The notes under the pieces: model-generated | Database searches by the model: none | Told to the model about the DNA's origin: nothing | Seen by the model: only the letters and a program-made list of their open reading frames with translations | Assembly (NCBI RefSeq): GCF_008365405.1 | Contig: NZ_QOKV01000002.1 | Coordinates: 186,001-250,000 of the forward strand | Length of the DNA: 64,000 bases | Source of the DNA: Azospirillum brasilense | Lineage (GTDB): Bacteria > Pseudomonadota > Alphaproteobacteria > Azospirillales > Azospirillaceae | Direction: 5' to 3' | Shown here: positions 28,834 to 37,112 of the stretch, piece after piece | Numbering within the stretch: the stretch's first letter is position 1 | Layout: every line of letters starts with the position of its first letter | Program-made: the position numbers and the translations under genes

Positions 28834-29075
28834 TCCTCGAACAACACCCGGAATGGCTTGCCCCGTGACCCAGGCACTTCGGTGAGGACCAGCGCGAAAT
28901 CCACGCCGTCCAAAGATAGCGTGTGTAGGATCTCGGTAACGCGAAACGTGAATGGCGTTCCATTTTCTTCGAACTGCACGCCGTCGCCCCTGCTCGGTGG
29001 CAAGCGGAACACCTTCTCGCTCCAGATGGGCGCCTCTCCTTCACGGATGAGGAGGCAACGGCATTGAATGCTCAC
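28791..29075 (-). CDS. Hypothetical 94-aa protein
   Basis: Begins with GTG (29075) behind TTGGAGAAAAATCT, a good ribosome site. The product reads as a soluble beta-rich protein (KVFRLPPSRGDGVQFEENGT and LSLDGVDFALVLTEVPG). I do not recognise a family. Its last 15 codons overlap, antiparallel, the tail of the umuC remnant, so its C-terminus may be a product of the rearrangement. The next minus-strand small gene lies 49 nt upstream. Moderately sure it is a real gene because of the ribosome site and the protein-like composition. Confidence 0.55.
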   Translation of the reverse strand: MSIQCRCLLIREGEAPIWSEKVFRLPPSRGDGVQFEENGTPFTFRVTEILHTLSLDGVDFALVLTEVPGSRGKPFRVLFEDQARTAGTSASSVV

Positions 29076-29124
29076 AGATTTTTCTCCAACTTCGTTAGAT
29101 TAAGGAAGTGGATATCCGTTAATC

Positions 29125-29268
29125 TCAGAACACAAGCATGTAGACAGCGATCATTGCGATAATGGCAAGCGGTAGGCTTATCCCAAGCACATACCGACCG
29201 ACGTGTTTGATACTGCCTTGACGGGCTTGCGTGGCGGTCCGAGTAGGGGATGTCTTATGGTCGACCAT
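29125..29268 (-). CDS. Small single-span membrane protein (47 aa)
   Basis: ATG at 29268 behind AGAGGCG, ending at TGA 29127-29125. The product starts MVDHKTSPTRTATQARQG, a charged cytoplasmic-like head, followed by one membrane span, YVLGISLPLAIIAMIAVYML, to the C-terminus. Good spacing of the ribosome site and a clean hydrophobic helix support a real small protein. Such proteins are often regulators or structural parts of membrane complexes, but nothing here indicates which. It is probably transcribed with the 94-aa gene that follows. Confidence 0.6.
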   Translation of the reverse strand: MVDHKTSPTRTATQARQGSIKHVGRYVLGISLPLAIIAMIAVYMLVF

Positions 29269-29453
29269 TGCGTTTCGCCTCTTTCACATGAAGCTGTAAC
29301 GGTTGAAAGCCATGCATGCCCTCTGCCGTTCTGGTGAACCGACAGGACCTGAGACAGCCTCCTCTTCGCCAACATTCACAGCCGGCAGTGGTTTCACGCT
29401 TCTCTGGATTAATGTGTGACCGAGACAAGCCTTTCTCCATGACCCGGTTTCCA

Positions 29454-29568
29454 CTAGGGCGCTGTTAGCGCTTGATCCAATCGAGGGCGGCGGCGAGGCA
29501 AAGGACGCCCGTGAAGGAGTTGGCAGTTTTCTCGTAGCGGGTGGCAATTGCCCGCCACCCCTTGATCC
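29454..29568 (-). mobile_element. IS5-family 3' fragment with terminal repeat
   Basis: On the minus strand 29568-29465 encodes [20 protein letters not shown] then [14 protein letters not shown] and a stop, the C-terminus of an IS5-family DDE transposase. The end of the element is at 29454-29476, CTAGGGCGCTGTTAGCGCTT followed by GAT, containing the small palindrome GCGCTGTTAGCGC. The bulk of the element is missing and replaced by an IS630-type sequence. The end matches the remnant at 14321-14342. Confidence 0.75.
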
Positions 29569-29918
29569 TGGCCCAAGATAGCCTGCCGCACTGCCGCCAG
29601 CTTGTGGGCGGGCAGGTTGTCCATCACCACGACATCGCCCGACCTCAACGTCGGCGTCAGCACCTGCTCGACGTAAGCCACGAAGGCCGGGCCGTTCATC
29701 GCCCCGTCCAGCACCATGGGCGCGGTCATTCCGCCGAGCCGGAGGCCGCCGACGAAGGTGGTGGTCTTCCAATGCCCCTGCGGCACCGGGGCCCGGCAGC
29801 GCTCACCGCGCCGGGCGCGGCCCCACAGCCGCGCCATCTTGGTGGAAGCGCCGGTTTCGTCGATGAACACCACGCGCTCAGGATCATCGGCAGCGCCCAT
29901 GCGAAATGCGCAACACAC
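29569..29918 (-). pseudogene. IS630-family transposase internal fragment
   Basis: The minus-strand frame encodes a DDE_3-type catalytic core: [20 protein letters not shown] with the first Asp, then [20 protein letters not shown] and [20 protein letters not shown], which carries the second Asp. It lacks the N-terminal DNA-binding part and the C-terminal third, where the last catalytic residue should be; after RQAI it runs directly into the IS5 fragment in a different frame. The fused frame stops at 29454. It cannot be active. Confidence 0.78.
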
Positions 29919-30261
29919 CGCCTGAAGGAGGGTGGCCTTCGGGACGCAAGCTGTCGCGTTTCGGCACCCTCAGAAAAGCAACAGCTCCGTCGAATTGGTT
30001 CTCGCAACTCGGGAGGGCGTTATGGTTGCGCTCGATCCGGCGCGAAGTGAACCTGCGGCTTGCACTTCGCGCCGAACCAAGCGCCCAAATTTGGGTGCAA
30101 CGCCCCCCGACACGGCCTGAACTGGAAAATGAACCGGAGAAATCCGTGACAACTCTCCTTCGGCAACGATCCTTATGGAGACGTGACAAATTTTGCTCTA
30201 TCTCATAAGAGGTATCGCCCACACCTGATCTCACCGCGGCGATGTTGATGGTCGATCGCAC
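29919..30261. other. Gene-free stretch with one hairpin
   Basis: No convincing coding frame on either strand. It holds a 12-bp perfect inverted repeat (30038-30049 and 30063-30074, arm CGGCGCGAAGTG, 13-nt loop). The rightmost part is less GC-rich and probably contains the promoter of the polysaccharide deacetylase gene. Confidence 0.5.
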
Positions 30262-31494
30262 ATGATTTCAGGCTCGGGTCTCTCCAACTCGCACATGTTC
30301 GGCCCCGCCACGGCGCGGAGGCGGTCCCGTTTCCGGTTCCTGGTCGCGGGCCTGACGGCGTCCATGGTCACCGGCGCGGTCGCTTCTCCAGTCCGGGCGG
30401 CGGACCCGGCGCATCTGGCAACCGTGACAACGGTGCGGAAGGACGCGGACGGACATCCGGCCAAGATGCTGCAATTCGGCGTCTACCGGACAGAAGCTGA
30501 CGCCTGGGTTGCCTGGAAGGCGGTCGTCCGGCGCCAGCCCGATATGGTTGCCGATCTCGTTCCCCGGGTTTTCCTGCAAAGGCCCGAGATTCCCGATTCC
30601 GGTTTCGTCCTGCGGGCCGCGCCCCTGCCGGACCTCGATCCCAACTTCGTCTGCCGCCGAATCGTCGGCGGAGGCGGCAGTTGCCTCGTGGTCAAGGCCA
30701 CCGCCGAACAGCCGGCGGCTGCGACGCCCGCCGCCACGTCGGAGGACAACGACCACAACGGCGTCGTCACCTACAGCCCGGACCAGAGCCGGGAGATGCA
30801 GGAGATCGAGCGGCAAGCCGCCCGCCTGTCGCGGATCGCCGCCATTGTGCCCGGCAACGAAGCGCGGGTGGACATCGGGGCGCTGAAGGCCAGCCGATGG
30901 AATCTCTGCTCCCTGACCTTCGACGACGGACCGCACCCGGCAGTGACCCCGCGCATTCTCGACATCCTGCGCAGCGAAGGGGTGCGGGCAACCTTCTTCC
31001 CCATCGGCAACGTCGCGGTCCGCCACCCGCGAATCATCAAGCGAATCGTCCAGGAAGGCCACGAGGTCGGCAACCACAGCCTGACCCACCCGAACATGCG
31101 CACTCTGACCACCGAGGCCCAACGCGCGCAGATTGCGGAAACCAACCGCATCCTGACCGAAGCGGGCGCCGACCCGGTGTTGTTCCGCCCACCCGCCGGC
31201 CGCTGGAACAGCGACACGCTGAGTGCCGTCGAGCAGGAGAAGATGAGCCCGGCGCTGTGGAACGTCGACACGCGCGACTGGTTCACCCGCGACGCTGGCA
31301 AGATCATGGCGCAGCTCGACGCCACCGGCACCATCGGCAGCGTGGTCCTGATGCACACCACCTACAACGCGACCGCGGAAGCCCTTCCCCGGGCCATCGG
31401 CCTGCTGCGCACACGCGGCTGCCGGTTCGTCACCCTGTCGGAATGGATCACCAGCCTGAACAGCCTCGCCACGCCGCGCATCGCGCAACGCTGA
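30262..31494 (+). CDS. Exported polysaccharide deacetylase (NodB homology domain)
   Basis: 410-aa secreted or periplasmic hydrolase. A basic head (ARRRSRFRF) leads to a signal sequence FLVAGLTASMVTGAVASPV cut near VRA-AD. Residues about 45-145 form an uncharacterised domain with the GVYRTEADAWVAWKAVV pattern. The NodB domain begins near residue 215: LTFDDGPHPAVTPRILDIL (catalytic Asp pair), GHEVGNHSLTHPNMRTL (metal histidines), RPPAGRWNSDTL and VVLMHTTYN. Such enzymes remove N- or O-acetyl groups from cell-wall or exopolysaccharide. It is the first gene of the carbohydrate region. An inner ATG at residue 12 is an alternative start. Confidence 0.9.
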   Translation: MISGSGLSNSHMFGPATARRRSRFRFLVAGLTASMVTGAVASPVRAADPAHLATVTTVRKDADGHPAKMLQFGVYRTEADAWVAWKAVVRRQPDMVADLVPRVFLQRPEIPDSGFVLRAAPLPDLDPNFVCRRIVGGGGSCLVVKATAEQPAAATPAATSEDNDHNGVVTYSPDQSREMQEIERQAARLSRIAAIVPGNEARVDIGALKASRWNLCSLTFDDGPHPAVTPRILDILRSEGVRATFFPIGNVAVRHPRIIKRIVQEGHEVGNHSLTHPNMRTLTTEAQRAQIAETNRILTEAGADPVLFRPPAGRWNSDTLSAVEQEKMSPALWNVDTRDWFTRDAGKIMAQLDATGTIGSVVLMHTTYNATAEALPRAIGLLRTRGCRFVTLSEWITSLNSLATPRIAQR

Positions 31495-31525
31495 GGCCGG
31501 CGGACGAGGCGCGCAATCTCAGCCG

Positions 31526-31558
31526 CCGCCCCTTTCCCAACGCGCGGGAAAGGGGCGG
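31526..31558. terminator. Bidirectional terminator hairpin
   Basis: A perfect 13-bp stem, CCGCCCCTTTCCC (31526-31538) and its complement (31546-31558), with a 7-nt loop AACGCGC and TT after it. It lies between the convergent deacetylase and MucR genes. Confidence 0.75.
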
Positions 31559-31576
31559 TTCGGGGCGGATGCCAGA

Positions 31577-32044
31577 TCAGGCGACGTTCTTGGCGCGACC
31601 ACGGCGGGCCGGCTTGACCGGTGCGGCCGCCTTCTTGCCGAGACCGATCGACTTGGCGAAGGCTGAGCGCTGCTCCGCATAGTTCGGGGCGGTCATCGGA
31701 TAATCCGCGGGCAAACCCCACTTCCGGCGGTATTCGTCCGGCGTCATTCCATAAGCCGTGCGCAGATAGCGCTTCAGCATCTTCAGCTTCTTGCCGTCCT
31801 CAAGGCAAACGATGTAGTCCGGCATCACCGACTTCTTCACCGGCACGGCAGGGCGCAGTTCAACCGCTTCCGGTTCCACAGGGCGGCTCGTGCCCGACAG
31901 ACTTTGGTGGACGATCCGGATAAGGTTCGGAAGATCATTCACCGCGATCTGGTTCGAGCGGACATAAGACGCAACGATCTTACCCGTCATGGCAACCAGA
32001 TCGGTGGCCGAATTCTCAGAACCGTCGGTGTCGCTGCTTTGCAT
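31577..32044 (-). CDS. MucR/Ros-family zinc-finger transcriptional regulator
   Basis: 155-aa regulator. The start at 32044 (MQSSDTDGS) has an AAGGA site; the frame is open further up. The N-terminal half has LVAMTGKIVASYVRSNQI, the oligomerisation region of MucR/Ros proteins. The zinc finger is IVCLEDGKKLKMLKRYLRTA with GMTPDEYRRKWGLPADYPM; the family's Cys is seen in VCLEDG. The tail is rich in Lys/Arg/Ala (KKAAAPVKPARRGRAK). In alphaproteobacteria these proteins control exopolysaccharide, motility and symbiosis genes, which fits the neighbouring polysaccharide enzymes. Confidence 0.94.
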   Translation of the reverse strand: MQSSDTDGSENSATDLVAMTGKIVASYVRSNQIAVNDLPNLIRIVHQSLSGTSRPVEPEAVELRPAVPVKKSVMPDYIVCLEDGKKLKMLKRYLRTAYGMTPDEYRRKWGLPADYPMTAPNYAEQRSAFAKSIGLGKKAAAPVKPARRGRAKNVA

Positions 32045-32222
32045 GTCAGTTTCCTTCGAGAACGAATGATCCAGGACGGAGGATGGGCAAAGTGATGCGC
32101 AAAGCGCAAGCCTGTGCATCAGGCTTAACATGCAAATGTGTAATGTGTTTCATGCAGGACACGCGGACGGGCAGGCCAGTCGAGTGAAAATAGTAGACTT
32201 TGGTGATGAAATCGCCGCCCGT

Positions 32223-33584
32223 TCAGGCGGCTGAACGCGCGCGCTTTATCAGATCCGTGTACCAGCGGGCAGAGGCTTTCGGCGTGCGTTTCTGCGATTC
32301 GAAGTCGACGTGGACGATGCCGAAACGGTTGCCGTAACCGCTTCCCCACTCGAAATTATCCAGAAGCGACCAGACGAAGTAACCGCGCACGTCCGCTCCG
32401 CCGCGAATCGCCTCTTGCATTGAGGCGTTATAGAGCCGGAGATAGTTGATTCGGTGCTGATCGTCGATGCCGCCCGATTCGTCCGGCGAATCGCTGCCGC
32501 CGCAGCCGTTTTCCGTAATGACGATCGGCATGCGGTAACGGCGGGTGATTTCCAGCAGCTCGTCGCGAAAGGCGTCGGGGAAAACCGCCCATCCGACACC
32601 GTATGTCGGCGAATCGGGCGGCGCGTCGCCCCAGCCATAGCCCCAGGTCATGTCCGGGTTCGCGCGGGCGAAGATCGGGCCATAATGATTCAGCCCGAAC
32701 CAGTCCATGGGACGGCAGATCCGCGCCATGTCGCCGGCCTTCACGTAAGGCTCGATGGCGCGGGCGACGCGCGGCGGGTAATGGCCGAGAAGCTGCGGGT
32801 CGCAGAAGGTCAGGTTCCAGTGCTCGTCCAGGAGGGCGGCGGCCTCCGCGTTCTCCGGCCGGCCGCCTTCCGGCAGCACCCTCTGCCGGTTGTGCACCGC
32901 TCCGATCGAGGCCCCTGGAACGAGGGCGCGGATCGCGTCCACCCCGGCCCCATGGGCAAGATTGACGTGATGGATGGCGCGGAGATGCTGCTCTCGGTCG
33001 GTGATGCCAGGAGCCGCCCAGGGAATGGCGTAGCCGAACAGGGTGAAGACGGAGAACTCGTTGAAGGTGATCCAGCGCTTCACCCGGTCGCCGTAGCGCC
33101 GCGCCAGCAGCGTCGTGTAGTCGGCGTACCAGCCGGCGCTGTCCCGGTTCGCCCAGCCGCCGAGATCCTGCAAGGCCTGCGGCAAATCCCAGTGATAGAC
33201 GCACAGCCAGGGCTCGATTCCGGCCTTCAGCACCGTGTCGATCAGGCGGTCGTAGAAGTCCAGCCCGGCCTCGTTGACCACCCCGCGCCCCCGCGGCAAC
33301 ACCCTCGGCCACGCCACGGAGAAGCGATAGGCATCCACCCCCAGTCCGCGCATCAGGGCCACATCCTCGGCGTAGCGGTGGTAATGGTCACAGGCGACGT
33401 CGCCGGTGTCACCGTTGACCACCCCGCCCGCCGTGCGGCAGCGTGTGTCCCAGATGCTGGGGCCACGCCCGTCCGCCGCCGCGGCCCCCTCGATCTGATA
33501 GGCGGAGGTGGAGACGCCCCAAACAAAATCCCTCGGCAGGTCCGCCATCACCGTCTCCATTCCGCGCCGATCGTCCATACCCAT
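32223..33584 (-). CDS. Glycoside hydrolase family 1 beta-glucosidase
   Basis: 453-aa retaining glycosidase, no signal peptide. The N-terminal signature FVWGVSTSAYQIEGAAAADG is that of GH1. The acid/base glutamate is in WITFNEFSVFTLFG and the nucleophile glutamate in IVITENGCGG, with the substrate block GYFVWSLLDNFEWGSGYG near the end. The residue after the acid/base Glu is Phe, where GH1 enzymes usually have Pro. Start: ATG 33584 after AAAGGTAGT, or inner ATGs at 33560 and 33548, the last following GGAGACGGTG. It is divergent from, and very similar to, the next GH1 gene. Confidence 0.93.
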   Translation of the reverse strand: MGMDDRRGMETVMADLPRDFVWGVSTSAYQIEGAAAADGRGPSIWDTRCRTAGGVVNGDTGDVACDHYHRYAEDVALMRGLGVDAYRFSVAWPRVLPRGRGVVNEAGLDFYDRLIDTVLKAGIEPWLCVYHWDLPQALQDLGGWANRDSAGWYADYTTLLARRYGDRVKRWITFNEFSVFTLFGYAIPWAAPGITDREQHLRAIHHVNLAHGAGVDAIRALVPGASIGAVHNRQRVLPEGGRPENAEAAALLDEHWNLTFCDPQLLGHYPPRVARAIEPYVKAGDMARICRPMDWFGLNHYGPIFARANPDMTWGYGWGDAPPDSPTYGVGWAVFPDAFRDELLEITRRYRMPIVITENGCGGSDSPDESGGIDDQHRINYLRLYNASMQEAIRGGADVRGYFVWSLLDNFEWGSGYGNRFGIVHVDFESQKRTPKASARWYTDLIKRARSAA

Positions 33585-33653
33585 ACTACCTTTGGCGGAA
33601 TGATCGAGAAACAGGCATAATAACGAGCGAACGGTTCGACGGAGCGGTTTCCC

Positions 33654-35027
33654 TTGGAACATAAGGCTGTGCGGCGAGCGAAGCCCCTTCTCACCCCCGA
33701 TTTCCCCACCGGATTTCTGTGGGGAACCTCGACGTCGGCCTTTCAAGTCGAAGGGGCCGCGGCCGAGGATGGGCGGGCGCCCAGCATCTGGGACAGCTTC
33801 TGCCGCCTGAAGGGCCGGGTGGACAACGGCGACACCGGCGACGTCGCCTGTGACCATTACCACCGCTACGCCGAGGACGTGGCGCTGATGCGGGACATCG
33901 GGGTCGGCGCCTACCGTTTCTCCATCTCCTGGCCGCGGGTGCTGCCGCGGGGGCGCGGGGTGGTCAACGAGGCTGGGCTGGACTTCTACGACCGCCTGAT
34001 CGACCGCCTTCTGGAGGCGGGGATCGAGCCCTGGGTCTGCCTCTACCACTGGGACCTGCCGCAGGCCTTGCAGGACCTCGGCGGCTGGGCGAACCGGGAC
34101 AGCGCCGGCTGGTACGCCGACTACGCCGTCCTCTGCGCCCGCCGATACGGCGACCGGGTGAGGCGCTGGGCGACCTTCAACGAGTTCTCCGTCTTCACCC
34201 TGTTCGGCCACGCGCTCGGCTGGGGCGCCCCCAGCGTGTCCGACCGCGGGGAGCATCTGAAGGTCATCCACCACACCAACCTTGCCCATGGGGCCGGGGT
34301 GGACGTGCTGCGCGATCTGGTGCCGGGCGCCTCCATCGGGGCGGTGCACAGCTTTCAGCCCTGCCGCCCCGCCGACCCGTCGCCGGAAACCGTCGAGGCG
34401 GCGGCCCTGTTCGACGAGTTGTGGAACCTGTGCTTCCCCGACGCGCAGATTCTGGGACGCTACCCGCCGCGCATCGCCCGCGCCGTCGAACCCTACGTCC
34501 AGGCCGGCGATATGGCGCGGATCTGCCGGCCCTTGGACTGGTTCGGCATGAACCACTACGCGCCCCTCTTCGCCCAGGCCGAGCCGGATGCCGTCTGGGG
34601 TTGCGGCTTCGGCGCGCCGCCGGCGGGCATGCCGCGCACCGACATCGGCTGGCCGCTTCAGCCCAGCGCCTTCCACGAGGCGTTGATGCACGCCACTGCG
34701 CGCTACCGTCTGCCGATCTACGTGACGGAAAACGGTTACGGCACCAAGGCGCCGGAGTCCCCGGACGCGCAGGGGATCGTTATGGACCGGGAGCGGCTGG
34801 ACTATCTGCAAGCCTGCATCGGTGAAATGGCAAGGGCGGTGAAAGACGGGGCCGACGTGCGCGGCTACTTCGTGTGGTCGCTGCTCGACAACTTCGAATG
34901 GGGCGGCGGCTACGGCACGCGGTTCGGCATCGTCCATGTGGACTTCGAGACCCAGAAGCGCACACCCAAGGAGTCTGCCAAATGGTACTCGGCGCTGGTC
35001 GGCGGCGCCCTGGGACGGGACTCCTGA
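33654..35027 (+). CDS. Glycoside hydrolase family 1 beta-glucosidase
   Basis: 457-aa retaining glycosidase starting with TTG (33654) behind GGAGCGG. Signatures are FLWGTSTSAFQVEGAAAEDG, the acid/base glutamate in WATFNEFSVFTLFGH, and the nucleophile in IYVTENGYGT. It shares long near-identical runs with the divergent GH1, including LPRGRGVVNEAGLDFYDRLI and HWDLPQALQDLGGWANRDSA, also at DNA level, so the pair arose by inverted duplication. It too has Phe after the acid/base Glu. Cytoplasmic location is predicted. Likely substrates are beta-glucosides or oligosaccharides from plant material or from the local polysaccharide. Confidence 0.93.
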   Translation: MEHKAVRRAKPLLTPDFPTGFLWGTSTSAFQVEGAAAEDGRAPSIWDSFCRLKGRVDNGDTGDVACDHYHRYAEDVALMRDIGVGAYRFSISWPRVLPRGRGVVNEAGLDFYDRLIDRLLEAGIEPWVCLYHWDLPQALQDLGGWANRDSAGWYADYAVLCARRYGDRVRRWATFNEFSVFTLFGHALGWGAPSVSDRGEHLKVIHHTNLAHGAGVDVLRDLVPGASIGAVHSFQPCRPADPSPETVEAAALFDELWNLCFPDAQILGRYPPRIARAVEPYVQAGDMARICRPLDWFGMNHYAPLFAQAEPDAVWGCGFGAPPAGMPRTDIGWPLQPSAFHEALMHATARYRLPIYVTENGYGTKAPESPDAQGIVMDRERLDYLQACIGEMARAVKDGADVRGYFVWSLLDNFEWGGGYGTRFGIVHVDFETQKRTPKESAKWYSALVGGALGRDS

Positions 35028-35034
35028 CCCGGCC

Positions 35035-37107
35035 ATGACGGATCCGATCGCCCAGCTTCGGCAGGCCGTGGCGCTCCATCAGGCCGGACGGCTGGCAGAG
35101 GCCGAGCCGCTCTACGCCGCGGCCTTGGCCGCCCTGCCCGGCCACCCCGACGCCCTGCACCTCTATGGAGTCCTCTGCGCGCAGACGGGACGCAACGCCC
35201 GTGCGGTGGAATTGATCGGCGCAGCCATCGCGCGGAAGGCCGACTCCGGCGCCTACCACGCCAACCTCGCCCGCGCCTTGCGCGCCGAGGGGCGGTTGGC
35301 GGAAGCCGTCGGCAGCCTGCGCCGCGCCATCGCACTCCAGCCCGGCGCCGACGCCTTCTTCAGCCTCGGCAACATCCTCAAGCAAATGGGCCACACGCGG
35401 GAGGCGCTGGCATGCTTCCGCTGCGCCCTGATCCTCCGCCCCGAGACGGTGGAAACCCGGATGAACGCTGCGGCGGCCCTGGAGGCGCTTGGCCGGCGCG
35501 ACGAAGCCTTGCGCCAGCTCCGCGCCGCGCTGGCCTGCGCGCCCGCCGACCCCGCCCTCCTCTTCAACCTCGCACGCACGGAGCAGGCGGCGGGACACGC
35601 CGACAATGCCGCCTGCGGCTATCGCCGCGCCCTGCGCACCACGGCCGAAGGAGAGGACTCCGCCGTCAATCTGGGCACCGCGCTGCTGGAAACCGGACGC
35701 CCCGCGGAGGCGGTGGACGCGCTGCGCCGCTGCGCCGCGCTGGCGCCCGATCGGCCCGAACGGTTGCTGGCCCTGGCGACCGCGCTGCGGCGGGCCGGCT
35801 TGGTGGACGAGTGTCTGGCGGTCTTCCAGCGCTTGAAGGCGCTGACCCCGACCGACCCCACCCCCTGGCAGCGGAGCGCGGAAGTGCAGGAAGCGGCCGG
35901 ACGGCGGGACGCCTGCGTCGCCACGCTGTTGGAGGTGGCGCGCCTCAGCCGGGAGGGGCGGTTTCATTGGAAGACCGCCTATTATCATCTGGTCCGCATC
36001 GGCAACCTCCTGGTCGGCGAGGGCCGGCTGGACCGGGTGGCCGCCCTGCTCCCACCCGCGGTCGCCGCCTTCCGCGGTGTTGACGCCGAACTTCACGCCT
36101 GGGCGCTGTTCCTTCAAGGGTCCCTGGCCACCCGGCTGGGCAAGGAGGAGGAGGCGCAGGACGCGTTCCGGCGCGCGGAGCCCCACCTGCCCTTTCTCGC
36201 CCACATCCCGACCGGTGACGGCTTCGCCCGCCGGATCGAAGCGCTGCCCACCGCCGCGGAAACGGAATCGGAAGCCGCCTTCGTGCTGGAGAAACTGGCG
36301 CCACCGGGAAACGGACCGGTTGTCGTCGCCTCCTGCGACAGCGGCTATCTGGAGCGGTTCGGCCCGCTGTTCCTCGTCAGCCTGGATCGCTTTTCCCTCC
36401 CCGGTCAGGCCGCGCACCTCCACATCCTCGACCCCCGGCCGGACACAGCGGCGCGCGTCGCGGCGCTGCAGGAACGGCTGCGCCATGTCCGGCTCGGCTG
36501 GAGCCGCGAGACCTCCCCCGCCGGGCTGACGGGGCAGGAACGGACCACCTTCTACACCTTTGCCCGTTTTCTGCGCGTGCCGCGTCTGGCGCGGCTGTAC
36601 CAGGCGCCGCTGCTGGTGACCGACATCGACGCCTGCCTGCTGTCCGAGCCGGCGGGCTTCCTGGCCCCGCTGTCACCGGCAAGCCCTCTGGCGCTCCAGT
36701 ATTTCCCGAACAATCTGGCCCGGCTGTATGACGGCGTGGGCGGCGGGCTGGTGGTGCTTCGGCCGGATCCCGCCGTCATCGCCCTGTTCGACCGGATCCG
36801 CCGGTTCCTCGTCTCCTGGATCGCGGAGCGGCGGCTGCACTATTTCCTGGACCAGATCGCCCTGACGGCGGGAACCGACGACGCGGTCCGACGCGGCGAC
36901 GGACCGTCCATCCTGTCCATCCCTGCGGAAGGCCGCCTGTTCCGCTGCGGTGACGGCCTGTTCGTGCAAATCCTGACGGAGAAGGACCGGCCCGGCTTTG
37001 CCGCGTCCGTCGCCGCTCTGCTCGACCGGCTGGAACGCACTCCGCCGACCGCCGACCCGCAATTGGACCGGAGCCTGATCCTGGAGGCCATCGGAGTCAC
37101 GGGCTGA
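35035..37107 (+). CDS. TPR protein with C-terminal glycosyltransferase-like domain
   Basis: 690-aa protein. Residues 1 to about 340 are tandem tetratricopeptide repeats (LYAAALAALPGHPDALHLYG is a typical unit, AVGSLRRAIALQPGADAFFS another). From about residue 440 there is a GT-A-like domain: VVVASCDSGYLERFGPLFLV, then LYQAPLLVTDIDACLLSEPA with a D-x-D motif near residue 526 and a final histidine-containing block, HYFLDQIALTAGTDDAV. TPR plus glycosyltransferase proteins modify cell-surface glycans or proteins such as flagellin. The gene starts 7 nt after the GH1 stop and converges with the ABC gene. Acceptor unknown. Confidence 0.8.
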   Translation: MTDPIAQLRQAVALHQAGRLAEAEPLYAAALAALPGHPDALHLYGVLCAQTGRNARAVELIGAAIARKADSGAYHANLARALRAEGRLAEAVGSLRRAIALQPGADAFFSLGNILKQMGHTREALACFRCALILRPETVETRMNAAAALEALGRRDEALRQLRAALACAPADPALLFNLARTEQAAGHADNAACGYRRALRTTAEGEDSAVNLGTALLETGRPAEAVDALRRCAALAPDRPERLLALATALRRAGLVDECLAVFQRLKALTPTDPTPWQRSAEVQEAAGRRDACVATLLEVARLSREGRFHWKTAYYHLVRIGNLLVGEGRLDRVAALLPPAVAAFRGVDAELHAWALFLQGSLATRLGKEEEAQDAFRRAEPHLPFLAHIPTGDGFARRIEALPTAAETESEAAFVLEKLAPPGNGPVVVASCDSGYLERFGPLFLVSLDRFSLPGQAAHLHILDPRPDTAARVAALQERLRHVRLGWSRETSPAGLTGQERTTFYTFARFLRVPRLARLYQAPLLVTDIDACLLSEPAGFLAPLSPASPLALQYFPNNLARLYDGVGGGLVVLRPDPAVIALFDRIRRFLVSWIAERRLHYFLDQIALTAGTDDAVRRGDGPSILSIPAEGRLFRCGDGLFVQILTEKDRPGFAASVAALLDRLERTPPTADPQLDRSLILEAIGVTG

Positions 37108-37112
37108 CGCCC

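Noticed and set aside
28509..28868. 119-codon plus-strand frame in the umuC relic area
   Set aside because: The umuC-like blocks are in the two other frames; this frame shows no similarity and no ribosome site.
29884..30261. 125-codon minus-strand frame left of the deacetylase gene
   Set aside because: Composition is Arg/Ser-rich without pattern, it spans the hairpin and the promoter region, and it has no good ribosome site.
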